A stretch of 56,714 bases of DNA from a virus, in the IMG/VR virus record IMGVR_UViG_3300045741_000168, positions 1 to 56,714 of that record. The stretch is one strand, 5' to 3'. Below the pieces are notes generated by a model that saw nothing but the letters and a program-made list of their open reading frames with translations, was not told where the DNA came from and made no database searches. Of the stretch, positions 20,995-29,852 are shown one piece after another. A program made the position numbers and the translations under genes. Numbering within the stretch: position 1 is the first letter of the stretch; each line of letters opens with the position of its first letter.

Positions 20995-21384
20995 ATGGCT
21001 TATTTTGGTTCTACTCAATTGAGTTCTGTTGCTAACCCTCCGCGTCAGTTGGTTTCTCCGTTCGGCGCTAATCCAGCAGTGGCTGGTTCTACCAACTTTC
21101 TGACCACACAGGGTTCGACCTATGCGAACAATCCTAATGGTCCAGGCGGTATTGGTGGAAGTCTGTGGTACTACGCATCGACAAATGCGACCACTGATCT
21201 GACGGCTACCAACTTCTTCAGTGACGGATTCTATTTGGGTATGCGTGCTGGCGATATTATTATGGGCGCGCAGTTTTCGTCGTTGGGGTCGACTGTCACT
21301 ACGTTTACCGGTGCAATTGTTTCTGTTTCGACGGCTGGAGCTAGTTTGTCTACTGGCACTTTGATGACCAGCACGTTTAACTGA
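20995..21384 (+). CDS. Small capsid-associated protein (possible decoration protein), 129 aa
   Basis: Immediately after the major capsid gene with Shine-Dalgarno AAAGGAAA. Ser/Thr/Asn/Gly-rich beta sequence (QLSSVANPPRQLVSPFGA, GTLMTSTFN). Position and expression signals suggest a capsid decoration or head-fibre protein. No sequence family is recognised. A double hairpin terminator follows. Confidence 0.6.
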   Translation: MAYFGSTQLSSVANPPRQLVSPFGANPAVAGSTNFLTTQGSTYANNPNGPGGIGGSLWYYASTNATTDLTATNFFSDGFYLGMRAGDIIMGAQFSSLGSTVTTFTGAIVSVSTAGASLSTGTLMTSTFN

Positions 21385-21398
21385 TAAATAATTCCTCT

Positions 21399-21468
21399 GG
21401 TGATGTAGAATTCAGAGTGTGTCATCACCAATTTGGGGGCGTGTTTTAACCGGCGCGTCCCCATTTTT
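21399..21468 (+). terminator. Tandem hairpins with rho-independent terminator
   Basis: First hairpin: GGTGATG 21399-21405 with CATCACC 21423-21429. Second hairpin: GGGGGCGTG 21435-21443 with CGCGTCCCC 21454-21462, a 9-bp stem with two G-U pairs and a 10-nt loop, followed by ATTTTT. It ends or attenuates the highly expressed capsid transcript before the tail genes. Confidence 0.8.
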
Positions 21469-21484
21469 CTAACCCGGAGGAATA

Positions 21485-21934
21485 ATGGCAGAAGTAGCAG
21501 AAGCAAAACGAACGATCATTCTGGAACCACAACGCATGCACCTTGCTGAACACGCAAGGCAGGAGTGGGTGGTCGATGCAGAAGAAGGTACGAAGGTAGA
21601 AGATATTATGGCTCCCGCATATTGGAGTCATATGGCATCTCAGATGAAGCAGTTCGACCATGTTGAAGTACGCATGGAAACTGGGGAATGGACGGCAGAT
21701 TTCATCGTCAGTACGGTCGGTAGAAATTGGGCGAATGTGCATCTAGTTCAGCAGCACTTCCTCAGTCAAGACCCCGGCTTGGAGACGGCGATGGCAAGAT
21801 ACGAAGTGTTGTGGCGCGGCCCACAGCATAAGTGGTGCGTGAAGCGACTGGCGGACAACGCTGTTCTTCAGTCAGGCATGGACAATAAGTTGGCGGCTTC
21901 TACGTGGCTGACAAGTTACGAGAACGCCCAATAA
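21485..21934 (+). CDS. Conserved hypothetical podovirus protein, 149 aa
   Basis: Begins with an acidic lead, then HARQEWVVDAEEGTKVEDIMAPAYWSHMA and FIVSTVGRNWANVHLV. Genes of this type sit between capsid and tail-tube genes in T7-morphology phages. The function is unknown to me. Strong Shine-Dalgarno GGAGGAA. Confidence 0.65.
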   Translation: MAEVAEAKRTIILEPQRMHLAEHARQEWVVDAEEGTKVEDIMAPAYWSHMASQMKQFDHVEVRMETGEWTADFIVSTVGRNWANVHLVQQHFLSQDPGLETAMARYEVLWRGPQHKWCVKRLADNAVLQSGMDNKLAASTWLTSYENAQ

Positions 21935-21953
21935 TGAGAAATGAGGCTTCTGC

Positions 21954-22598
21954 ATGGCGTCACAACTTGATGTTTATAACGGAGCCCTTCTATTCTGCGG
22001 TGAGCGGTTCTTAGCGTCACTTAGCGAAGAGAGAGAGCCACGACGGTTACTTGATAACGTCTGGTCAGATGGCGGGGTAAAGAATTGTCTCGAACAAGGG
22101 CAATGGAACTTCGCCATGCGGACCGTACAGCTCGATTACGATACGAGCATACAACCGACGTTCGGGTATAACCGCGCTTATACGAAGCCAACAGACTGGG
22201 TTCTCACGTCTGGATTATGTGCTGACGAATTCTTCCGTGTCCCACTTACACGGTATTGGGATGAATCTGGTTATTGGTACACGGACTTGGACACTATCTA
22301 TGTCCGGTACGTTTCCAATGATGTGAACTACGGAGGCGACCTGGGCCAATGGCCTGAGTCGTTCAAGGAATTCGTAGAGGCTCACTTCGCCTACAAGATC
22401 ATTATGAAGCTCTCTAACTCAGAGGAAGAGTGGAAGCGAGTGGAAAGGATCAGGGAGAAGTTCCTCAAGACAGCCAAGAGCCGTGCTGCAATGGCAGAAC
22501 CAACGATGTTCTCGGCAAGAGGAACCTGGAGCAATTCCAGAAATCGGTTCCCGAACCGCAGGGACGGGGGTGGAACTAACGGGCCATTGTTCGGGTAA
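21954..22598 (+). CDS. Tail tubular protein A (gp11-like adaptor)
   Basis: 214 residues. LDVYNGALLFCGERFLASLSEEREPRRLLDNVW then CLEQGQWNFAMRTVQLDYD and YNRAYTKPTDWVLTSG are the standard T7 gp11-family landmarks. It forms the ring joining portal to nozzle. The following gene is the gp12-like nozzle as expected. Confidence 0.88.
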   Translation: MASQLDVYNGALLFCGERFLASLSEEREPRRLLDNVWSDGGVKNCLEQGQWNFAMRTVQLDYDTSIQPTFGYNRAYTKPTDWVLTSGLCADEFFRVPLTRYWDESGYWYTDLDTIYVRYVSNDVNYGGDLGQWPESFKEFVEAHFAYKIIMKLSNSEEEWKRVERIREKFLKTAKSRAAMAEPTMFSARGTWSNSRNRFPNRRDGGGTNGPLFG

Positions 22599-22601
22599 GA
22601 A

Positions 22602-25322
22602 ATGGCTCAGACAAATACTACCCTTCTTAGTCTAAACAGGGGGATAGTAGATCACCGTGTATTAGCTCGTCTGGATGTAAAGCGCGCCGCTCTGGCCGCA
22701 GAGACGATGACTAATTACATCCCTCGTGTTCTTGGCTCCATGAGCATGAGGCCAGGACTTGGGTATATCGGTACTATTTCAGCGGTAGGAACCTCGTGCA
22801 GGCTGCTGAAGTTTATCTTCGCAACTGATGACACTTCTATTCTTGAGCTGACAGACTTACAGTTACGAATCTGGATCAATGACGTTATCTTGACCAGACC
22901 TTCAGTAACCAGTGCTGTTACGAACCCGACATTTGCAACAGGTCCGTTTACAGGCTGGACGAAATCAGCCGCTCCGACTGCACCAACATATACCAGTAGC
23001 GCGGCCCAACTGAATGGTGATGGGGCGAGCGGAATCTCGTCTGTAGAACAGACAGTGACGTGTCTTAATACAAACGTAGAACACGCCCTGAGAATAGTAA
23101 TAGACAGAGGCCCTGTAACATTTACTTGTGGTACGGCCAGCGGTGATGATAGTTATGTATCTAAAACCAGTCTTGCTACTGGAACTCACTCTCTATCATT
23201 TACACCTACCGGGGATTTCAATATACGGTTTACCAGTACCCTGAAGAATCCGGTGAGGATTACCAGTTGTACTATCGAGGCCTCTGGCATAGTAACTCTT
23301 CCAACTCCTTGGGGAATTAGCGACTTACAGAATGTACGTTATGAGCAAGTTGGGGATAGAGTATTTATAGCCTGTAAGGATATACAACAATACGAGATAC
23401 AGCGCAGGGGAACAAGACCAGCGGCAAGAGGTTGGAGCGTAGTCAAGTATGAAGTAAATGATGGTCCGTTTCTTACTCAGAACTTGACTCCATCAACTAT
23501 ATCTGCATCAGCGATATCTGGTGGAGGAGTTACTCTTACAGCATCGGTGCCAACATTCAAATCGACTAATGTAGGCGGATTATATTTCATCGAGTCTGTC
23601 GGACAAAAGGTAAGTATCACTACTGGAGTAGCAACGACTACGACAGATGAAATACGTGTTACTGGTATCAGTTCAGCCAGAACTATTACTATAACTATAA
23701 CTGGAATAGTTACTGCCGGTACTTCTGTTGACTTGCAGTATTCATATGATGAGAGCAGTTGGGTAAATGTAACAGGCAAGCATTATACCGCCAATACTAC
23801 AACCACATATGCTGATGGATTAGATAATCAGATTATCTTTTACCGACTAATACTAACCACGGTTGCCGGTGGTGATACACCAACAATGCAGTTGGATTTT
23901 GGAGCCGGGTCTATTCGTGGTATTTGCAGGGTTACAGCATATTCAAGCACAACATCGGTAACTGTAGATGTGCTAAAGAATCTTGGTGGCACGGCTGCTA
24001 GTTCTACATGGGGCGAGGGAGAATGGAGTACCAGACAAGGATGGCCCACGAGTGTACGGATACATGAAGGAAGGCTATGGTGGGCGGGAAAGAATGGTAT
24101 ATGGGGATCGGTAAGTGACGCTTATACCTCTTTCGATGAAACTACAGTTGGAGATTCTGGACCATTAAATAGAACAATAGGCTCTGGACCAGTCGATGTG
24201 ATTAACTGGTTATTGAGCGCAAAGAATCTGTTGTTCGGCGCTCAAGGAACAGAATATGCCTGTCGTGCATCGAGTCTAGATGAGTTACTAACTCCAAGCA
24301 ACTTCAATATGAAAGTGGTTGGTACTCAAGGGTCAGGATCAGTAGAGGCTTTGAAAATAGACCAAAGTGGATATTTCGTAAACAGAACCAACACCAAGGT
24401 ATATGAGCTTCAGTTTGATCTTAGGAGTTATGAATATGCAGCAAAAGACTTACTAGAACTTATACCTGAAATAGGACTTCCCGGAATAATCAGGATTGAC
24501 GTACAGCGTCAACCCGATACTCGTATTCACTGTGTACGGTCCGATGGAACAGTAGTATTGATTACTCTGAACAAGACCGAGGATATGCTTGCCATATCAT
24601 TAATTATGTCGGCAGGAGCGATAAATGATGTTGTTATCTTGCCAGCAAAAAACGGTGATTTAGACGACCAAGTGTATTATTGTGTCACTCAGTTAGATCA
24701 AGATGGAGCAATGAACGGTGATTTTCTGGAGAAAATGGCTCAGGATATAGACTGTCGTGGAGATTTACCACAGTGCCATATAGCTGATTCGTATGTCACT
24801 TATTCAGGAACTCCGGTAAGTTCATTATCAGGATTGACAAATCTGAAAAACACCAGGGTAGTAATCTGGGCTGATGGCGCAGAGATATCAGGGTATAACG
24901 CAAATCCAAATCTAATGGCTTTAGTAGACAGTAGTGGAAATATAACTATGCCAGGAGGTATTGCATATTCTGATATTGTTGTAGGCAAACCTTATCTGGC
25001 GCAGTTCAAGAGTGGGAAACTTGGATTCCAGGATCAAAAGGGAACATTGCTTGGTCAGCAGAAGAGGCTTGGTCACATAGCAATGTTGCTGGCGAACAGA
25101 ACGCCAAATTCGGTTCAATTCGGGCCTGACTTTGACACTCTAGATAATCTTCCGGGCCTGATAGACAGCCATACAGACTCGACGTGGATTGCCGACTACG
25201 ACGATGCTCCGGTAGAGTTTCCCGGTAGGTTCGACGTTGATATGCGTATTTGCTTGCAGACACAGGCACCAAGGGCAGTAACGGTAATGGCCATTGTGTA
25301 CGAAGCCAGAGAGGATATTTGA
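22602..25322 (+). CDS. Tail tubular protein B (gp12-like nozzle)
   Basis: 906 residues, near the T7 gp12 length (794) with extra beta domains. The start LLSLNRGIVDHRVLARLDVKR and NYIPRVLGSMSMRPGLGYI are diagnostic of phage stabilisation/nozzle proteins; AAKDLLELIPE and HCVRSDGTVVLITLNKTEDM fall in the later beta-propeller part. It forms the tube through which ejection proteins and DNA pass. It ends with TGA overlapping the next ATG. Confidence 0.85.
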   Translation: MAQTNTTLLSLNRGIVDHRVLARLDVKRAALAAETMTNYIPRVLGSMSMRPGLGYIGTISAVGTSCRLLKFIFATDDTSILELTDLQLRIWINDVILTRPSVTSAVTNPTFATGPFTGWTKSAAPTAPTYTSSAAQLNGDGASGISSVEQTVTCLNTNVEHALRIVIDRGPVTFTCGTASGDDSYVSKTSLATGTHSLSFTPTGDFNIRFTSTLKNPVRITSCTIEASGIVTLPTPWGISDLQNVRYEQVGDRVFIACKDIQQYEIQRRGTRPAARGWSVVKYEVNDGPFLTQNLTPSTISASAISGGGVTLTASVPTFKSTNVGGLYFIESVGQKVSITTGVATTTTDEIRVTGISSARTITITITGIVTAGTSVDLQYSYDESSWVNVTGKHYTANTTTTYADGLDNQIIFYRLILTTVAGGDTPTMQLDFGAGSIRGICRVTAYSSTTSVTVDVLKNLGGTAASSTWGEGEWSTRQGWPTSVRIHEGRLWWAGKNGIWGSVSDAYTSFDETTVGDSGPLNRTIGSGPVDVINWLLSAKNLLFGAQGTEYACRASSLDELLTPSNFNMKVVGTQGSGSVEALKIDQSGYFVNRTNTKVYELQFDLRSYEYAAKDLLELIPEIGLPGIIRIDVQRQPDTRIHCVRSDGTVVLITLNKTEDMLAISLIMSAGAINDVVILPAKNGDLDDQVYYCVTQLDQDGAMNGDFLEKMAQDIDCRGDLPQCHIADSYVTYSGTPVSSLSGLTNLKNTRVVIWADGAEISGYNANPNLMALVDSSGNITMPGGIAYSDIVVGKPYLAQFKSGKLGFQDQKGTLLGQQKRLGHIAMLLANRTPNSVQFGPDFDTLDNLPGLIDSHTDSTWIADYDDAPVEFPGRFDVDMRICLQTQAPRAVTVMAIVYEAREDI

Positions 25323-25882
25323 TGGACTTGGATTTCTGGCAACAGGCCGCTCAAGACGTATCGGGTATAACTCAGGGTCTACTCGATTACAGCAGCAAGA
25401 AGGAGACTGCTGCAAGCGCAGTCGCCCTCGGAGAATATCAAGCTGCGCAGCTACAGCAGAACGCTGGTCAGACAATGGCGGCGAGCCAGCGTCAGGCTTA
25501 TGACATACAACGACAGGCAGATTACTTGACATCCAGAGCTATTGCCGCTGCGGCTGGAAGCGGCGGTGGAGCAAATGATCCAACTGTGTTGAACCTGATA
25601 GCCAGAAACGCAGGAGAAATGGCCTATAGGAAGTCCCTAGCTCTCTATGGTGGGCAGGAGAGGGCAAGACAGATGGGGATGGAGGCACAGTCCAAATTGT
25701 ACGAAGGAGCGACTGTTGGTGCTCGTTACAGGAGCGCGGCAAACATCAGCGCACTTAAGACTGGAGTTACTTTGTTAGGTGATGCCCAAAGTCTAAACAG
25801 CCGGTTTGGTGGCGGAGGACCAAAGTTACCAGATGTTTCCCCAAGTCAGTACACCGACTTGGACAGTTTTCCTCAGTGGTAA
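25322..25882 (+). CDS. Internal virion protein, gp14-like
   Basis: 186 residues from the ATG sharing an A with the nozzle stop. Ala/Gln-rich helices (VALGEYQAAQLQQNAGQTMAASQ and RQADYLTSRAIAAAAGSGGG) match small ejected core proteins of T7-like phages. It would form part of the channel across the outer membrane. Confidence 0.7.
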   Translation: MDLDFWQQAAQDVSGITQGLLDYSSKKETAASAVALGEYQAAQLQQNAGQTMAASQRQAYDIQRQADYLTSRAIAAAAGSGGGANDPTVLNLIARNAGEMAYRKSLALYGGQERARQMGMEAQSKLYEGATVGARYRSAANISALKTGVTLLGDAQSLNSRFGGGGPKLPDVSPSQYTDLDSFPQW

Positions 25883-25888
25883 TAGATC

Positions 25889-27730
25889 ATGCCGATATTA
25901 CCTGATATTCAAGGGCAAAGTGAAAGCCCAGTTCCACAACCATCTCAGGGAGTTGTGGCCTATGACGTAATGGGGCGATACAAAGGCGCTGGCTTGGCTG
26001 CTGAGGAAATGGGAGGAGTCAGCCAAGAGATAGGGCGTTGGGGCCAGCAGCTTCATGCACAGGATGAGTTCAATGCTCAGGCTGCATTGAATCAGGTCAG
26101 CCGATCTTTGACAGAAGCCGAGTATGGATCGGCTGATGGTAGTGTCCCCGGATTCAAATCAGTAAGGGGGCTTGGAGTTCAGGACCCGAACTTTATTCAG
26201 AACGCCTTACAGCCAGCAGACGACCATGCGAAGCAGCTTGCCGAGTCATTGGGTGATACGATGGCTAAGCAAATCTTTGACCAGCATTATCAAGTAGCTC
26301 GGGCGCATTTGATGGCCGGTGCATTGGCATGGAAGGCGCAACAAACATATGACGGCAATGTTCACACTGCGCAAGAAGGTATCAAACTTGCTATAAACCA
26401 AGCAAATATCGATCCTGTTGGAGACATTCAATGGACGCCATCTGGAACGTTAATAGACAATAATACGTCATTCCATGATGCGTTACTGAAGATAGACAAT
26501 AACGCTAAACTGTTGTTCCATACTACAGGTGCAGATCAGGGACAAAACGGCCAAGAAAACCTAAATGATTTTATCAATCAGCAGCATGGAATTGCGTGGA
26601 CAGCTCGCCTCACTGCAATAGCGGAAGGAGCACCTGGAAGGCCTCCTGACCCAGGACTTGCGAGTCAGCTTTTTGAGCAGAACAAAGACAACATTCCACC
26701 TGGCTTGAAGGATACGATTGGCAAGCAGTTAGAAGCCTACCAAAAGGATTTCGACGGCAGGGCCTTAGCGCAGGATACGGTGATTGGAACAGCACCCACT
26801 ATAGAGGGAAAGGAGCCATTACCGTCAGCATCATCCATGCAAACATCTGACCAGATGAAGGTGATGAAAGAGCCTTGGGGTCAATGGGCGCACGATGCTT
26901 ATCTTCAGCAATATCCTGGTGATCTGAAGGGGGCCGATAACGCCCGTAACCAAGCGACGAATCTTGCTGCACAGATGATCCAGCAGAAAGAAGCTGTTGA
27001 AAATCAATCATCAGGCGTCCTGAAAGACTTTCTGGTAAATAGCTATTTGAATGGAACTGTCCCAACCCCTGAAATGGTCAGGAATGATCCAAACATCAGG
27101 CAAGCACTTGCATCAACCAGCCCAACAGCAAGAGAGTCTTTTGCAAGGGCTTTGTCTCAAGGCGGATTGAACAAAGACGGCGACCCTATTTACGCAGATC
27201 AGGTAATGAGGGGAATAGTTAATGGAACCGTTACCAATACCTCACAGATTCAGATAGATAGGCTTAATGCAGGGCAACTAAGCAGGATAAATTCTGCGTT
27301 TGCTGACCATCAGCGCAACCCGGACGGTGTGGGCAAACAGATAGAGCAGGTAACGTCCATCTTCAGGCAGAGGGCTTATGCGCTAGACCAGACGAATAGC
27401 GGCGCTTGGACCTATGCTTATCGAAACTCGGTACTCGATAAGATCAAGGCTTATCAGGACGCAGGAAAACAAACTGATACTTTATTTAGAACTGATACGC
27501 CAGATTCAGTGGTAACGCCAAATTACATGTCGGCATTTATTCCAAGCAAGCAGCAGCAAGCTTTCCTCAAAGCCGCTGGTATCAAGGCGCAGCAACCTCA
27601 ACTTAGGCCTTTTGTTGGGCCTTTACCTCTACCTCCTCGTGATGCTAACGGCAACCTAATGCCTTTTGCTCAATTTATGAACCAGCATGTGTTGGGTATT
27701 AAAGAAGGAACTGGTGCTGGCAATGAATAA
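25889..27730 (+). CDS. Internal virion/ejection protein, gp15-like
   Basis: 613 residues, Gln/Ala/Asp-rich and helical. MGGVSQEIGRWGQQLHAQDEFNAQAALNQV and FKSVRGLGVQDP near the start resemble internal core proteins encoded after the nozzle gene in podoviruses. No enzymatic motif is evident. It overlaps the next gene by 8 nt. Confidence 0.65.
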   Translation: MPILPDIQGQSESPVPQPSQGVVAYDVMGRYKGAGLAAEEMGGVSQEIGRWGQQLHAQDEFNAQAALNQVSRSLTEAEYGSADGSVPGFKSVRGLGVQDPNFIQNALQPADDHAKQLAESLGDTMAKQIFDQHYQVARAHLMAGALAWKAQQTYDGNVHTAQEGIKLAINQANIDPVGDIQWTPSGTLIDNNTSFHDALLKIDNNAKLLFHTTGADQGQNGQENLNDFINQQHGIAWTARLTAIAEGAPGRPPDPGLASQLFEQNKDNIPPGLKDTIGKQLEAYQKDFDGRALAQDTVIGTAPTIEGKEPLPSASSMQTSDQMKVMKEPWGQWAHDAYLQQYPGDLKGADNARNQATNLAAQMIQQKEAVENQSSGVLKDFLVNSYLNGTVPTPEMVRNDPNIRQALASTSPTARESFARALSQGGLNKDGDPIYADQVMRGIVNGTVTNTSQIQIDRLNAGQLSRINSAFADHQRNPDGVGKQIEQVTSIFRQRAYALDQTNSGAWTYAYRNSVLDKIKAYQDAGKQTDTLFRTDTPDSVVTPNYMSAFIPSKQQQAFLKAAGIKAQQPQLRPFVGPLPLPPRDANGNLMPFAQFMNQHVLGIKEGTGAGNE

Positions 27731-29516
27731 TTTTGCCCCCTATTCCGATGAGGAGGTAAGCAACTATGTCGAGCAAAATAGGGATGCGTGGAATAAGCTT
27801 GGCTATCCAGACAGCTATATAAACAATTACTTCGGTGTTCAGGAGCCGAGTGTATTTGCTGCCAATGGCAAGTTTGCAAGAGTTCTGCATCATGTTGCTA
27901 ATGCTCTTACACCAACCAAAGAGGGAATAGAAAATGCGAAGCAGACAGCATCGAATATCGGAGAGGATGTGATTGGTGGCATAGAAACAGGATTAAACGC
28001 TGTCACGTCACTCACAGCGGCCCCAGCAGCATTGATCGGTTCCGGTCTAGGTGGCTTGGCGTATAAGGCAATGACCGGTGGTGATTACTCGCTGGAGGAA
28101 GTTTCTGACCTTGCCAAGGCATATTCCAAGCTAGTGACTTATGAGCCTCAGACAGAAATGGGGCAAAGAGGCGCTGAGAATTTTCAAGCGCCGTTTAACG
28201 CATTGAGTGAAGTAGCAACCAAGGCTGGACAAAAAAGTACAGACATTGCAACCAAAGCCGGATTAGGAACTGATACAGCATCTGCTGTTGGAGCAACAGT
28301 TGAGTCAACCCTGAACGTTCTTCCGTGGGTCGTGGGAGCCAAGGCTGGCGATATAGGCTTTGCCGCTGCTAAAGCGTTGCGAGGTGAGGCAGTAACTAAG
28401 CTTACTGATCCGGCTCCTACGAACAGAGATATTCATAACGTAGCCACAGTAATTGCTGCTGGTAAGAGGCCTACTGCGCCAGTGACAGAGGACTTCACAG
28501 AGCCAGCAACAAGGCAGCACGAGGAAGGTACTTCGTTAGCATCACCGGTGCCTAGAGTGTTTGGTGCGAAGCCAGCTCCAATACCAGTAGTTGGTGGTGC
28601 TACGGTTAAGGTCGGCGCTCCATCAAATGATGATGTCCTGGCTGTCGAGAAAAGTCTCAAGGCCATTTATTCTGAAACAGGCATAGGACCATTCTCTGTA
28701 GCTGAAGCTGCAAAGGTTGATTCCAATGTCAGAGCAGACTTGCTCGATCCGAATAAAGACATACCGGATGCGTTTCAGCCGCTGATTCCTGAAAAGCCAA
28801 ATGAAGCAGCAGAGCCTCCTATTCCGCAGATTGATTTATCGACTTCGGAGCAGAAGATCGCTGATGAAGTCAGCCAACAAGCCGTTGATGCTGGATACAC
28901 ACCGGAACAGGCGCATCAATACGGCCAACTTTATGCAGCTAGATATGCGGCAAGGGGCGAGAGGCTAGGAATCGATCCGTATGAGGCTTATAAAGGTGGC
29001 CCAGAGCAAACAGTAAAAGAAGTAGTCGAGGAAAATAAGAGTCTTGCTTCCTCTTTTGCAGATAGGCCACAAGAGATGATTAGATCATCAGGGCATGCGT
29101 GGCTGGAAGAACTTGTTGCTGATGCGGCACGAGAAGGTGTCGATCCTCAACTCAAGACTGATCTGCAAACTGTCAGGGACTATCTTGGAAATAAAGGAGA
29201 AGAATTCACCACTGAGCAACACGAGAAGTTTGCAAGGACAGCAGAGGCTTATTTCATGGAAGGTAAAGCCCCGACTTCCAAGCTCCGTGCCGTGTTCGAT
29301 AACTTCAAGGCTTGGCTCACACACATTTATCAGAGCGTTCTTGATCTGAATGTTCCGATCAATAATGAGATTCGTGGCGCGTTCGACAGAATGCTTGGCA
29401 CTGACAAAGAACTTTCTGCACCGGCTGAGATTGGGCCTGAAGCTAAACAGGCGCTAATAGATATGCGTAAGCGTAATTCTGTACTTGAGTCGTTACTGGA
29501 TTGTCTGGCAGCATGA
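27723..29516 (+). CDS. Large ejection protein with polyvalent-protein-type C-terminal domain
   Basis: 597 residues from the ATG at 27723 (MNNFAPYSDEEV); the upstream start at 27687 would overlap the previous gene much more. Residues about 60-150 are a Gly/Ala-rich hydrophobic stretch. The C-terminal FTTEQHEKFARTAEAYFMEGKAP and LRAVFDNFKAWLTHIYQSV are a motif found in large phage polyvalent/ejected proteins. It would be injected with the DNA. Confidence 0.65.
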   Translation: MNNFAPYSDEEVSNYVEQNRDAWNKLGYPDSYINNYFGVQEPSVFAANGKFARVLHHVANALTPTKEGIENAKQTASNIGEDVIGGIETGLNAVTSLTAAPAALIGSGLGGLAYKAMTGGDYSLEEVSDLAKAYSKLVTYEPQTEMGQRGAENFQAPFNALSEVATKAGQKSTDIATKAGLGTDTASAVGATVESTLNVLPWVVGAKAGDIGFAAAKALRGEAVTKLTDPAPTNRDIHNVATVIAAGKRPTAPVTEDFTEPATRQHEEGTSLASPVPRVFGAKPAPIPVVGGATVKVGAPSNDDVLAVEKSLKAIYSETGIGPFSVAEAAKVDSNVRADLLDPNKDIPDAFQPLIPEKPNEAAEPPIPQIDLSTSEQKIADEVSQQAVDAGYTPEQAHQYGQLYAARYAARGERLGIDPYEAYKGGPEQTVKEVVEENKSLASSFADRPQEMIRSSGHAWLEELVADAAREGVDPQLKTDLQTVRDYLGNKGEEFTTEQHEKFARTAEAYFMEGKAPTSKLRAVFDNFKAWLTHIYQSVLDLNVPINNEIRGAFDRMLGTDKELSAPAEIGPEAKQALIDMRKRNSVLESLLDCLAA

Positions 29517-29851
29517 GTGAAATAGCCATCGAAGATATTCTCGTAGAAATCAGTGGCGCACTGAGTGATATCTTGGTTGCCATTGAAAAGCCGTCTGATG
29601 ACAAGGAAATGGCCGCTTCGTTGTTGATTGGTCTGAGAGAACTCGTCGATGCTAAACAGGCCAAGCCACCAGAGGTGAATGTTACTGTTCAGCCGACTCC
29701 GATAACTATCGAGCCGACACCAATTACTGTTCAGCCATCAAGCGTGATTATTTCAGAGCCACAAGATAATCAGATAAAGAACTGGAAGTTAGTAGTATCT
29801 TCCAGGGATGGTAATGGATACATAAGAGAAGTTACTCTGAAGGCAGAATAG
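29513..29851 (+). CDS. Hypothetical protein with Pro-Thr-Ile repeat, 112 aa
   Basis: The ATG at 29513 overlaps the previous stop (ATGA). An N-terminal helix is followed by VTVQPTPITIEPTPITVQPS, a short tandem P-T-P-I repeat, then a beta segment (NWKLVVSSRDGNGYIREVTLKAE). The ending looks like a small domain found in phage tail proteins. Unknown function. Confidence 0.6.
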   Translation: MSEIAIEDILVEISGALSDILVAIEKPSDDKEMAASLLIGLRELVDAKQAKPPEVNVTVQPTPITIEPTPITVQPSSVIISEPQDNQIKNWKLVVSSRDGNGYIREVTLKAE

Positions 29852-29852
29852 C